From: Leptobacterium sp964389205
GTDB taxonomy: Bacteria; Bacteroidota; Bacteroidia; Flavobacteriales; Flavobacteriaceae
NCBI GenBank assembly: GCA_964389205.1
Contig: CAYMDH010000009.1
Coordinates: forward strand, 1-64,000
Direction of reading: 5' to 3'
Length of the DNA stretch: 64,000 nt
Shown one piece after another: positions 54,922 through 63,506 of the stretch. Position numbers and translations under genes: made by a program. The notes under the pieces are model-generated. The model saw nothing but the letters and a program-made list of their open reading frames with translations. It did not search any database and was not told the origin of the DNA. Each line of letters starts with the position of its first letter. Positions within the stretch are counted from its first letter, which is position 1.

Positions 54922-56364
54922 TTAAAAAGTACAACTTTCTATTTCCGTAATTCGCAATGTGTTTACCATTCCTTTTTCTTTTATAGGCATAGCAGCTAAA
55001 CTAATAAGCATATCACTTACTTCTAAGAACCCTTTTTCGCAAGCAATTCTATTTACATCTTCTATAGTTTCATCTGTACTCACAAATTTATCATAGTAGA
55101 AGGCTTTAACCCCCCATAATAAACTTAACTGTGATAAGATTCGTCTATTAGAAGTAAAAACGAGGATGTGTGCACTGGGTCTCCATGCAGAAATTTGAAA
55201 AGCAGTATATCCACTATTGGTCAACGTAGAAATAGCTTTTGCTTTTATTTCATTTGCCATTAAAGCAGCATGATAACAAATAGATTTAGTAACATATCTT
55301 TTAGTACGAATATGAGGCGGTTCTTGAGGAACCTTTATTAATGAAGAGTGTTCAACACTTTCAATAATACTACTCATTTTTTCAATAACCTGTACAGGAT
55401 AACTACCTACTGAAGTTTCTCCAGACAACATTACAGCATCTGCACCATCCATAACAGAATTGGCTACATCATTTACTTCGGCACGTGTTGGTGTTAAGCT
55501 ACTAATCATGGTTTCCATCATTTGTGTAGCTATAATAACAGGAATTCTTGCACGTTTAGCTCGCAATACTAATTGCTTTTGAATAAGGGGTACCTCTTGT
55601 GCAGGAACTTCTACACCCAAATCTCCACGTGCTACCATTAAACCATCACAATACGCGACAATTTTGTCAATATTTTCAACAGCTTCAGGTTTTTCAATTT
55701 TAGCAATAATTGGAATCTTATATGCAGAATGTTCTTTGATTATCTTTTGAAGATCGATTAAATCTTGACTATGACGCACAAATGAAAGTGCCATCCAATC
55801 TACTTCTTGACCAATTGCAAAAATGGCATCTTTAACATCTTTTTCTGTAAGCGCTGGCAATGATATATCTGTATTAGGAAGATTAACTCCTTTTTTTGAT
55901 TTTAGCGGCCCTCCCTGAATCACTTTTGTTTTTACTTCAGTTTTCTTATCAGTAGATACCACCTCAAACATTAGCTTACCATCATCTAATAAAATTTTTT
56001 CTCCAGGTTTTACATCCTTAGGGAAAGATGCATAATTCATATAGACTCTGCTAGCACTTCCTTTAAATTCTTTTCCAGTGACAAAAGTAACCTCGTCTCC
56101 GGGTTTTACTATGGTGTCTTCAGTCATTACGCCAACACGAAGTTTAGGCCCTTGTAAGTCGGCTAAAATAGCTGTATTGTATCCGTATTTATCACTCAAA
56201 GATCGTATCATTTGGATACGTTCTTTTACATCTTTATAATTTGCATGAGAGAAATTAATTCGAAAAACATTAACTCCAGCCTCAATCATATTCTTAAGAA
56301 CTTCCTTTCTACTTGTTGCAGGTCCTAAGGTTGCAACAATTTTTGTTTTCTTTTTATTTGGCAT
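54922..56364 (-). CDS. pyk: Pyruvate kinase
   Basis: 480 aa. It starts with KIVATLGPATSRKEVLKNMIEAGVNVFRINFSHA, has the signature PIIAKIEKPEAVENID (catalytic Lys), ARGDLGVE and the ADP-binding text ATQMMETMISSLTPTRAEV. It makes pyruvate and ATP from phosphoenolpyruvate. The start is 3 bp after the IPExxxVDY gene, in the acpP-fabF-rnc-IPExxxVDY-pyk run typical of Flavobacteriia. Confidence 0.97.
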   Translation of the reverse strand: MPNKKKTKIVATLGPATSRKEVLKNMIEAGVNVFRINFSHANYKDVKERIQMIRSLSDKYGYNTAILADLQGPKLRVGVMTEDTIVKPGDEVTFVTGKEFKGSASRVYMNYASFPKDVKPGEKILLDDGKLMFEVVSTDKKTEVKTKVIQGGPLKSKKGVNLPNTDISLPALTEKDVKDAIFAIGQEVDWMALSFVRHSQDLIDLQKIIKEHSAYKIPIIAKIEKPEAVENIDKIVAYCDGLMVARGDLGVEVPAQEVPLIQKQLVLRAKRARIPVIIATQMMETMISSLTPTRAEVNDVANSVMDGADAVMLSGETSVGSYPVQVIEKMSSIIESVEHSSLIKVPQEPPHIRTKRYVTKSICYHAALMANEIKAKAISTLTNSGYTAFQISAWRPSAHILVFTSNRRILSQLSLLWGVKAFYYDKFVSTDETIEDVNRIACEKGFLEVSDMLISLAAMPIKEKGMVNTLRITEIESCTF

Positions 56365-56367
56365 TCC

Positions 56368-56835
56368 TTAAAAAATTAAATTGTTTTTAGATTTTAACTC
56401 ATCTGGGCTTACTTGATAAGCCATTGTTATTTGCGTGATCTCGTTGATTTTTTTGATAGTACTATCGGTGTGTTTAAAAAAGTCACCGTTGTCAATTTTT
56501 ATAAAATAATCTACATTTTTATATTCAGGAATTAAATAATTAGTAACCGATGATTTACTATCTGCAAAGAGATCAGTTGTAACTTCTCGATGTACCTGAA
56601 CAATAGATGTATTTGAAATTAAACTCCACACTGTATCTTGATATAGATCATCCCATTCAAAAATTCCATAAGACACATCTTTATCGAAATCTATGGTTTG
56701 TTTTATTTTTTTAAATTTTGCTTTTAGCAATTGATTTAAAAAATAAGCCAATCGATAATCTTCTAAATGACTATGAATAGCAATTAGTGAATATGTTGGT
56801 TCATATAAGTCCTCTAATATTTTGTGAACAGCCAT
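56368..56835 (-). CDS. IPExxxVDY family protein
   Basis: 155 aa, soluble. The family motif is IPEYKNVDYFIKI (about 99-111). The opening YSLIAIHSHLEDYRLAYFLNQLL is also typical. The role is unknown, but the position between rnc and pyk is a stable feature of this bacterial group, which supports the call. A 113-bp gap from rnc may hold its own promoter. Confidence 0.92.
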   Translation of the reverse strand: MAVHKILEDLYEPTYSLIAIHSHLEDYRLAYFLNQLLKAKFKKIKQTIDFDKDVSYGIFEWDDLYQDTVWSLISNTSIVQVHREVTTDLFADSKSSVTNYLIPEYKNVDYFIKIDNGDFFKHTDSTIKKINEITQITMAYQVSPDELKSKNNLIF

Positions 56836-56948
56836 ATACAGTTTACATGGAAATGTAAATATATAATACTATTAAAGAGGAAACAACTTTCAATGTATTG
56901 TTTCACATTAATTTAAACACGAAAACGATATAGTTATTTAAAATGAAA

Positions 56949-57689
56949 TTAAGAATTAGAATCTATTCTTTGCTGAAGTACAAAATAAGCTCTTTTTGAA
57001 GCGAGCTCTTCTGCTTTTTTCTTTGAAGTCGCTCTTGCTTTAGCAATCACTTTTCCATCTAATGCCAATTTAACTGAAAAATGTTTTACAGGATCATTGC
57101 CACTATCTTCATAGGCATCATAATGAAAAGGAACCTTTTCTTTTTGACTCCACTCAATTAAAAGGCTTTTATAACTAATTACTTTTCCTTCTAATTTTTC
57201 AATATCTACATAGGGCGTAATTACTTTTTCATAAATAAACTTTTTGCAATACGTATACCCTCTATCTAAATATATGGCTCCAACCAATGCTTCAAACATA
57301 TTTCCATGAACGTTATCACCAAAATTATTTTTAGGAATTTTAGTTTCTAGAAAATGAATAAGGTTTAGATCTTTACCCAATTCATTTAGATGTTCCCTAC
57401 TCACTACTTTTGAGCGCATTTTAGTAAGATACCCTTCATCACCAGATGGAACTTTTTTAAATATATAATTAGAAATAACTGCACTTAGCATAGCATCTCC
57501 AAGAAATTCTAAACGCTCGTAATTTAATGGATTGCCTTTTTCGTCTTTTATATTCATCGAGCGATGTGTAAAAGCCTTTCGATAATACCGAAGTTCTTTA
57601 GGAGCAAATCCTACTATTTTTTTTATTTGCAAAAAAAAATTCCCGTCATTGTCTGAACGGGAATTTAATATTTTACGAATGATATTCAT
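56949..57689 (-). CDS. rnc: Ribonuclease III
   Basis: 246 aa. The catalytic domain (about 20-165) has the signature ERLEFLGDAMLSAV and a second acidic helix at MFEALVGAIYLDRG (Glu/Asp that bind Mg). A dsRNA-binding domain follows (about 170-240: SYKSLLIEWSQKEKVPFHYD, AKARATSKKKAEELASKRA). It cuts double-stranded RNA. The start is 9 bp after fabF. Codons 8-20 overlap a strong intrinsic terminator structure, an unusual sign of expression control. Confidence 0.96.
   Translation of the reverse strand: MNIIRKILNSRSDNDGNFFLQIKKIVGFAPKELRYYRKAFTHRSMNIKDEKGNPLNYERLEFLGDAMLSAVISNYIFKKVPSGDEGYLTKMRSKVVSREHLNELGKDLNLIHFLETKIPKNNFGDNVHGNMFEALVGAIYLDRGYTYCKKFIYEKVITPYVDIEKLEGKVISYKSLLIEWSQKEKVPFHYDAYEDSGNDPVKHFSVKLALDGKVIAKARATSKKKAEELASKRAYFVLQQRIDSNS
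57631..57666 (-). terminator. Intrinsic terminator-like hairpin inside the start of rnc
   Basis: On the minus strand, arms 57666-57657 and 57646-57637 pair perfectly over 10 bp (AAATTCCCGT with ACGGGAATTT, 10-nt loop) and are followed by an uninterrupted T run to 57631. It lies 23-58 bp inside rnc, after fabF. It should cause partial termination and set a lower rnc level. Confidence 0.7.
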
Positions 57690-57698
57690 TCGACAAAT

Positions 57699-58949
57699 CT
57701 AATCTAATTTTTTGAATAAAACACATGCATTGTGTCCTCCAAAGCCAAAAGTATTACTCATGGCAATTTTAACATCTCTAGGCTGCGCCTCATTTAATGT
57801 TAAATTAAGAGAAGAATCAATATTCTCATCTACAGTAGTATGGTTAATTGTAGGAGGTACCATACTGTGCTTTATAGCCAGTATAGATGCAATAGCTTCA
57901 ATAGCTCCAGCGGCTCCTAACAAATGACCTGTCATAGATTTTGTAGAGTTAATATTTATATTTCCAGCATGTTTTCCAAATACTTTAGTAATCGCTTTCA
58001 ACTCTGCAACGTCTCCAAGAGGAGTAGAAGTTCCATGAGTATTTATAGCGTCTACATCTTTTGGTTCCAATCCAGCATCTCTTAGGCAGTTAAACATAAC
58101 ACGTTCAACTCCTATGCCGTCTGGATGCGGTGCAGTCATGTGATATGCATCACTAGACATCCCTCCGCCAATCACTTCTGCATAAATTTTTGCTCCACGT
58201 GCTTTAGCATGCTCATATTCTTCTAAAATTAAAGCACCAGCTCCTTCTCCAAGTACAAAACCATCTCGATTTGCATCGAAAGGTCTGGAAGCAGTTTCTG
58301 GACTTTCATTTCTAGTTGACAATGCGTGCATAGCATTAAAACCTCCCATACCAGCTTGTGTAATGGCCGCTTCACTACCTCCTGTAACAATAATATCACA
58401 ATGCCCTAAACGTATATAATTTAAAGCATCAATCATTGCATTAGCAGAAGAAGCACAGGCCGAAACAGTGGTATAGTTAGGCCCCATAAAACCATGTTTT
58501 ATAGAGATATTTCCCGGAGCAATATCAGCAATCATTTTGGGAATAAAGAATGGATTAAACCTTGGTGTCCCATCTCCGTCAGCAAAGTTTACTACTTCGT
58601 CTTGAAAAGTTTTTAACCCTCCTATTCCAGCTCCCCAGATAACACCAACTCTAAATTTGTCTACAACGTCAAGATTAAAATTTGCATCTTTTATTGCCTC
58701 TTCTGAAGAAATCAATGCATATTGTGCAAAACGATCCAGTTTACGCGCTTCTTTTCTATCAAAAAACGCTAATGGATCATAATCTTTAATTTCACAAGAA
58801 AACTTAGTTTTGAATTTCTCGGGATCAAAATGGGTAGTAGGGGCACATCCACTTTTACCATGCACCAAACCGTCCCAATACTCTTCAATATTGTTACCAA
58901 TAGGTGTTAAGGCACCAAGACCAGTGACTACAACTCGCTTTAATTCCAT
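57699..58949 (-). CDS. fabF: Beta-ketoacyl-ACP synthase II
   Basis: 416 aa. Catalytic triad C165 (TVSACASSA), H305 (NTHGTSTP) and H342 (MTGHLLGAAG). It extends acyl-ACP by condensing with malonyl-ACP. The start, 13 bp after acpP, and the order acpP-fabF are standard. It is followed by rnc after 9 bp. Confidence 0.98.
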   Translation of the reverse strand: MELKRVVVTGLGALTPIGNNIEEYWDGLVHGKSGCAPTTHFDPEKFKTKFSCEIKDYDPLAFFDRKEARKLDRFAQYALISSEEAIKDANFNLDVVDKFRVGVIWGAGIGGLKTFQDEVVNFADGDGTPRFNPFFIPKMIADIAPGNISIKHGFMGPNYTTVSACASSANAMIDALNYIRLGHCDIIVTGGSEAAITQAGMGGFNAMHALSTRNESPETASRPFDANRDGFVLGEGAGALILEEYEHAKARGAKIYAEVIGGGMSSDAYHMTAPHPDGIGVERVMFNCLRDAGLEPKDVDAINTHGTSTPLGDVAELKAITKVFGKHAGNININSTKSMTGHLLGAAGAIEAIASILAIKHSMVPPTINHTTVDENIDSSLNLTLNEAQPRDVKIAMSNTFGFGGHNACVLFKKLD

Positions 58950-58962
58950 AAAGTATCTTTAC

Positions 58963-59196
58963 TTATTTCGCTTCTTCTATATATTGGATTGCTTGACCAA
59001 CTGTAGCGATGTTTTCTGCTTGGTCATCAGGAATTTGAATATCGAATTCTTTTTCGAATTCCATAATTAATTCTACTGTGTCTAGAGAGTCTGCTCCTAA
59101 ATCGTTCGTGAAGCTTGCTTCTGCAACTACTTCATTTTCATCAACACCTAATTTGTCTACGATAATCGCTTTTACTCTTGATGCAATGTCTGACAT
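58963..59196 (-). CDS. acpP: Acyl carrier protein
   Basis: 77 aa, acidic four-helix bundle. The phosphopantetheine site is S37 in DLGADSLDTVELIM. Carries the growing acyl chain for FabF. First gene of the run toward pyk, with a clear promoter 32 bp upstream. Confidence 0.98.
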   Translation of the reverse strand: MSDIASRVKAIIVDKLGVDENEVVAEASFTNDLGADSLDTVELIMEFEKEFDIQIPDDQAENIATVGQAIQYIEEAK

Positions 59197-59227
59197 AATT
59201 TTTTGATTTTTAAATTTTAAATTTTGG

Positions 59228-59258
59228 CAAAAATAAAAAACTTTGGATTAAAACAACA
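59228..59258 (-). promoter_or_regulatory. Promoter of the acpP operon
   Basis: On the minus strand, TTG (59258-59256) and TATTTTTG (59235-59228) are 20 bp apart, fitting the Bacteroidota -33/-7 consensus TTG and TAnnTTTG. It is the best-formed promoter in the window. Confidence 0.65.
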
Positions 59259-59394
59259 TTTTACTTCTAATTACTTCTAAAATGTCGCTGTAATTTACTA
59301 AAAATATATACAAGTAATTTGTTTTTGCCTTCGCTTTGTTAATAATTATTCTTTTTTTTGTTTTAAATAGCAACAGCAATATAAATTTAATCCG

Positions 59395-59961
59395 ATGAAA
59401 CGAATTGTTATTTTTGCTTCAGGCTCTGGAACAAATGCCGAAAACATAATTCAATATTTCAATAAGAAAAATAATGCTTCTGTTGCTTTAGTGCTCTCAA
59501 ACAAGAAAGACGCCAAAGTTTTAGAAAGAGCTAACAATCATAATATCAGCTGTTTATATTTTAATAAAACAATATTTTTCGAAACAAATTATATTGTCGA
59601 TCTTCTAAAACAGATAGCACCTGATATTATTGTACTCGCAGGGTTTTTATGGAAATTTCCAACAGCTATTATTAATAACTTTCCTAAAAAAGTGATTAAT
59701 ATTCACCCAGCATTATTACCTAAATATGGAGGCAAAGGAATGTACGGAATGCATGTACATAATGCTATTGTAGCTAATAAGGAAGAAGAAACAGGCATAA
59801 CAATTCATTATGTCAATGAAAATTATGATGAAGGAGCTATTATTTTCCAGGCTAAAACAAAAGTTAGTAAAACAGATTTGCCCCAAGATATTGCTAAAAA
59901 GGTTCAAGCGCTTGAATACAAACATTTTCCTGAAATAATAGAAACTTTACTAGATGGCTAA
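59395..59961 (+). CDS. purN: Phosphoribosylglycinamide formyltransferase
   Basis: 188 aa. N-terminal ASGSGTNAENI binds the substrate phosphate; the catalytic residues are N102 and H104 in INIHPALLP and D145 in NENYDEGAI. It transfers a formyl group from 10-formyl-THF to GAR in purine synthesis. Its end overlaps rnhA by 8 bp. purF lies 3.5 kb downstream, so purine genes are loosely grouped. Confidence 0.97.
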   Translation: MKRIVIFASGSGTNAENIIQYFNKKNNASVALVLSNKKDAKVLERANNHNISCLYFNKTIFFETNYIVDLLKQIAPDIIVLAGFLWKFPTAIINNFPKKVINIHPALLPKYGGKGMYGMHVHNAIVANKEEETGITIHYVNENYDEGAIIFQAKTKVSKTDLPQDIAKKVQALEYKHFPEIIETLLDG

Positions 59962-60433
59962 TTTTGATGTATATGTATATACAGACGGCGCATGCCGTGG
60001 TAATCCAGGGCCAGGAGGCTATGGTATTATTATGGAGTGGGTAGGAAAATCATACATAAAAGAGTTTTCAGATGGATTTGCTCATACAACAAACAATAGA
60101 ATGGAGCTTTTAGCCGTTATAATAGCGCTAAAAAAACTTAAAAAAACAAAGATTCGAGTACGTGTCTTTACAGATTCAAAATATGTTGCAGATGCTGTAG
60201 AAAAAAAATGGGTCTTTAATTGGGAGCGTACAAATTTTAAAGGAAAGAAAAATAGTGACCTTTGGATAGATTTTTTAAAAGAGTATAGAAAACATTATGT
60301 TTCGTTTCAATGGATTAAAGGACATAATGAACATCCTCAAAACGAACGGTGTGATCAATTGGCAGTAGCAGCCTCAAAAACTAAAAAACTAAAAATAGAT
60401 CAAGGTTTTGAATCTCCGCCATCTTTATTATAA
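59954..60433 (+). CDS. rnhA: Ribonuclease HI
   Basis: 159 aa. Metal-binding D11 (YTDGACRGNPG), E51 (RMELLAVI), D74 (FTDSKYV) and D134 (ERCDQLAV), with H124 in KGHNEH. It removes RNA from RNA-DNA hybrids. Overlaps purN by 8 bp, so both are on one transcript. Confidence 0.97.
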   Translation: MANFDVYVYTDGACRGNPGPGGYGIIMEWVGKSYIKEFSDGFAHTTNNRMELLAVIIALKKLKKTKIRVRVFTDSKYVADAVEKKWVFNWERTNFKGKKNSDLWIDFLKEYRKHYVSFQWIKGHNEHPQNERCDQLAVAASKTKKLKIDQGFESPPSLL

Positions 60434-60474
60434 AAGAATTAAGGAGTAGTGAAAAAAATATAATTTTTTTAATA

Positions 60475-61088
60475 ATGACCCCCTGAGTTTATTAAAAACA
60501 CATACAATCTTTTTATTAGCATTCTTTGCTGTAACCTTAGGGCAAGCACAAGAGTGGAAATTAAAAAAGCATAAGAATAATATAAAGATATATACTCGCA
60601 AATTAGATTCTACAAAACTATGTGAGTACAAAGCTGTTATGCTTATAAAGACATCAGCACAAAAAGCCCTTCAAACCATTACAGATGGGAACAATCTAAA
60701 AGAGTGGAATTATAAAACATCAGAGAGCAATATTGTAAAGAGAATTTCAGATAATGAACTTATCATTTGGATGAAAAATGATTTTTATTGGCCAGTGAAA
60801 AATAGAGATCACGTATCCAGATTGAAAATAATAAATTATAAAGAAACAGGATATCGTGTAGAAGTTATCTCTGATAATACAGACATAGTTCCTAGAAAAA
60901 GGAGCATAATTAGAATTACAAATTTTAAGGGGTATTGGCAGCTTATACCTAAAGGAGAATATGTAGAGATTACACAACAAATGTACGGAGATCCAAAGGG
61001 AATGCTTCCGCGTTGGGTTATAAACTCAGTTTTAACAACAGCTCCTTATCATTCTTTTTACAACTTAAAGCAACTTCTTGAAAAGTAA
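60475..61088 (+). CDS. Secreted START-domain protein with a disturbed start
   Basis: The clear part encodes a signal peptide (LSLLKTHTIFLLAFFAV, ending GQAQ) and a START/lipid-binding fold: YKAVMLIKTSAQKALQTI, WMKNDFYWPVKNRDHVSRL, GYWQLIPKGEYVEITQQ, PRWVINSVLTTAPYHSF. It ends at 61088. No standard start is in frame before the signal; the ATG at 60475 reaches a TGA after two codons, but one extra C in the C5 run (60479-60483) would fuse it cleanly (MTPLSLLKT). CTG at 60483 is the only other option. Probably periplasmic lipid binding. Confidence 0.72.
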
Positions 61089-61292
61089 ACTTATATTTTA
61101 AAATTGATATTACGTTTGGATAAAGCTCGTTAATTTGATTGATCTTTCATGATAGATTCTTAATTCTTAAATGAAAAACAGGAGTTTCTAAAGTATTAGT
61201 TTATGAAAGTATTTTTAATACAGCATATCAAAAAAAGAAAGTTTTTATTTATAAAAAAGTAAATATATTCTTTATTTTTTTAGTCTTTTTTT

Positions 61293-61300
61293 TACATTTG
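61293..61300 (+). promoter_or_regulatory. -7 box of the GG-leader peptide gene
   Basis: TACATTTG matches TAnnTTTG and is 30 bp before the TTG start of the peptide. A long T tract lies immediately upstream. Confidence 0.45.
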
Positions 61301-61330
61301 TATAATTATTGTTAATTAAAAATTAAAGAA

Positions 61331-61447
61331 TTGAGTGAAGAAAAATTAAACACTCTAAGAGGAGGAATGATAACAACAGGTCCAGTTCTTCATCCTGCAG
61401 TTGGAGAGACAGCTACTGCCCTTGTGTGTGAGGTTCTTCTGCAATAG
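61331..61447 (+). CDS. Double-glycine leader peptide, bacteriocin-like, apparently frameshifted
   Basis: The frame begins with TTG and reads SEEKLNTLRGGMITTGPVL, a classic double-glycine leader (E-x-L-N-x-L-x-G-G) cut after GG by C39-type peptidase exporters, and stops at 61445 after 38 aa. Losing one base from the frame near 61431 lets a second frame run on: GSSAIGEGFAEAAETLGEAW to a stop at 61504-61506. The join gives a Gly/Ala-rich mature peptide of about 45 aa, normal for class II bacteriocins. No exporter gene is near. A CPBP protease follows. Confidence 0.55.
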   Translation: MSEEKLNTLRGGMITTGPVLHPAVGETATALVCEVLLQ

Positions 61448-61513
61448 GAGAAGGATTCGCAGAAGCTGCAGAAACATTAGGAGAAGCTTGGGATCTGCTC
61501 TTTTAGTAAAAAC

Positions 61514-61564
61514 ACTGTCTGAAAATTAATAAATTATGTTTAGATTTAGTGATTTTCAGACAGT
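61514..61564. promoter_or_regulatory. 13-bp perfect inverted repeat between peptide and CPBP genes
   Basis: ACTGTCTGAAAAT (61514-61526) and ATTTTCAGACAGT (61552-61564) match perfectly with a 25-nt spacer. No T run follows, so it is a poor intrinsic terminator; operator or mRNA hairpin is likelier. Confidence 0.55.
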
Positions 61565-61597
61565 ACTTTGTTAATCCTTAATTTACCTTAATATAAG

Positions 61598-62314
61598 TTG
61601 ACCAAATATATTTATAATTTATACTATAAAATCTTTTTCTTTAAAGTCAAAGAATCGATAAGCATACAAGAAAAACGTAAAGAATTTTTTTCTTTAGTTC
61701 TTCTAAATTTTTTATTCACTTTTATAATCATTGTTGTAGGAGGGATTATATCTGCTATAATAAATCATAATTTGTATGAAAAAGTAACCCCTTTCTTAAA
61801 AACAGAATCTTTAATTTACCGTTACCTATTATCGCTAACCATTGTTCCTTTGTTTGAAGAATTAGGGTTCAGATTATTGATATTGAAAAATAAGATTAAT
61901 TTTTCTGTATCCCTAACACTAATAACTTATTTTATTTGTTCAATATTTTTAGATCTATCTGATTATAAAAATGAAGTCTCATACTTTTACGTAAAACTTA
62001 TTGGGTTGCTTTGTATCATATGGGGAGTATTTTATGTGTTGTATGATCAGGTATTCAAAATGCCATTTGAAAAAATAGATACTATTAAATTGGTATACAT
62101 TACTTCTTTCTTATTCGCATTACTTCATCTAAGTAATTTTTCTTCTTTAAATTTTTATCAAATTATATTTTCTCCTGTTTTGATTCTCCCTCATTTTGTT
62201 TTTGCATTAAGTGCAGGATATATCAGAGTACAGCATGGTTTTTTTTTGGCTGTTTTGTTTCATAGCCTTACCAACTTGATAGTTATTATGATTCAAATAA
62301 TTAAAAATGCTTAA
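61598..62314 (+). CDS. CPBP family intramembrane metalloprotease
   Basis: 238 aa with six or more membrane helices. The CPBP (Abi) motifs are FEELGFRLLI (about 85-94, E-E-x-x-x-R), FALLHLSNF (His, about 191) and VLFHSLTNLIV (His-x-x-x-Asn, about 224-231). In bacteriocin clusters such proteins process peptides or give immunity; elsewhere they cleave CAAX-like or other membrane proteins. The GG-leader peptide gene directly upstream supports the first view. The start is TTG. Confidence 0.8.
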   Translation: MTKYIYNLYYKIFFFKVKESISIQEKRKEFFSLVLLNFLFTFIIIVVGGIISAIINHNLYEKVTPFLKTESLIYRYLLSLTIVPLFEELGFRLLILKNKINFSVSLTLITYFICSIFLDLSDYKNEVSYFYVKLIGLLCIIWGVFYVLYDQVFKMPFEKIDTIKLVYITSFLFALLHLSNFSSLNFYQIIFSPVLILPHFVFALSAGYIRVQHGFFLAVLFHSLTNLIVIMIQIIKNA

Positions 62315-62510
62315 AAAGCAAAATCATTAGTTGAAAATTCGCTAGCCTCTCTTTTTCTTGTTCAATTTTTTTACCATTTTTCGATCTCAGAGAATATTTT
62401 GATTATAGGGAATTGCCTTTAAGATATATATGAAATGAAGCTTGCTTTACCTTTGTATTTTGCAAGGTGTAAACATAAATTATAGGGTATTCCAATTGAA
62501 AACTATATCT

Positions 62511-62518
62511 TATATTTG
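62511..62518 (+). promoter_or_regulatory. -7 box of the second PfkB kinase gene
   Basis: TATATTTG is an exact TAnnTTTG match, 16 bp before the ATG. Confidence 0.55.
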
Positions 62519-62534
62519 CAAAAAATTTGACTGA

Positions 62535-63461
62535 ATGAGTAAGTTATTAATTATTGGATCTGTTGCTTTTGATGCTATTGAAACTCCTTTTGGAAAAACA
62601 GATAAAATTTTAGGAGGTGCGGGTACCTATATTGGCCTTTCAGCATCTCAATTTAATATAGAGTCCTCAATAGTTTCTGTTGTTGGTGAAGATTTTCCTG
62701 ATTCATATCTTCAAATGTTAAGAGATAGAAATGTTGACACTTCAGGAATAGAAGTAGTTAAAGGAGGGAAAACTTTTTTCTGGAGCGGTAAATATCATAA
62801 CGATTTAAATACAAGAGATACTTTAGTAACAGAACTCAATGTTTTAGCAGATTTTAATCCAATAGTTCCAGAAGCATTTAAAGATTCAGAAGTATTAATG
62901 TTAGGGAACTTGCATCCGTCTGTTCAGCTCAATGTAATTAATCAAATGAAAGAACGACCAAAACTAATCGTTTTAGACACGATGAACTTTTGGATGGACA
63001 ACGCACTGGAAGAATTAAAAGAAGTGATTAAAGAGATTGACGTTATTACAATAAATGATGAAGAGGCAAGACAGCTTACCAATGAATATTCATTAGTGAG
63101 AGCAGCTAAGAAGATATATGAAATGGGACCAAAGTATGTCGTTATTAAAAAGGGAGAGCACGGTGCTTTACTATTTAATGAAGATGACATCTTTTTTGCA
63201 CCAGCATTACCTCTAGAAGAAGTATTTGACCCTACTGGAGCAGGAGATACCTTTGCAGGAGGATTTACGGGTTATTTAGCCAAAACAGAAGACATTTCAT
63301 TTGAAAACATGAAAAACGCAATTATATACGGGTCAAATTTAGCCTCCTTTTGCGTCGAGAAGTTTGGAACAGAACGCTTGGAAAACCTTTCAAAAGAAGC
63401 TATAGAAAATAGGTTGAAACAGTTTAAAGACCTAACACAATTTGAAATAGAATTATCTTAA
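62535..63461 (+). CDS. PfkB-family kinase
   Basis: 308 aa. It lacks the GGxxxN-type fructokinase opening but has GGAGTYIGLSAS near residue 28 and the C-terminal signature FDPTGAGDTFAGGFTG (about 232-247) with the catalytic Asp. Ribokinase fold with LVLDTMNFW and TINDEEARQL, a pattern seen in adenosine-kinase/ribokinase-like enzymes beside purine genes. The position just before purF fits nucleoside or ribose salvage; this is inference. Confidence 0.85.
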   Translation: MSKLLIIGSVAFDAIETPFGKTDKILGGAGTYIGLSASQFNIESSIVSVVGEDFPDSYLQMLRDRNVDTSGIEVVKGGKTFFWSGKYHNDLNTRDTLVTELNVLADFNPIVPEAFKDSEVLMLGNLHPSVQLNVINQMKERPKLIVLDTMNFWMDNALEELKEVIKEIDVITINDEEARQLTNEYSLVRAAKKIYEMGPKYVVIKKGEHGALLFNEDDIFFAPALPLEEVFDPTGAGDTFAGGFTGYLAKTEDISFENMKNAIIYGSNLASFCVEKFGTERLENLSKEAIENRLKQFKDLTQFEIELS

Positions 63462-63468
63462 AAATAAC

Positions 63469-63492
63469 GCCCTGTCTTTTCGGGGCTTTTTT
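63469..63492 (+). terminator. Terminator between the PfkB kinase and purF
   Basis: GCCCTG (63469-63474) and CGGGGC (63481-63486) form a 6-bp stem (one wobble) with a TCTTTT loop and six T afterward. It lies 8 bp past the kinase stop, so purF needs its own promoter downstream of it or read-through. Confidence 0.8.
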
Positions 63493-63506
63493 AATCCATA
63501 TATTGA

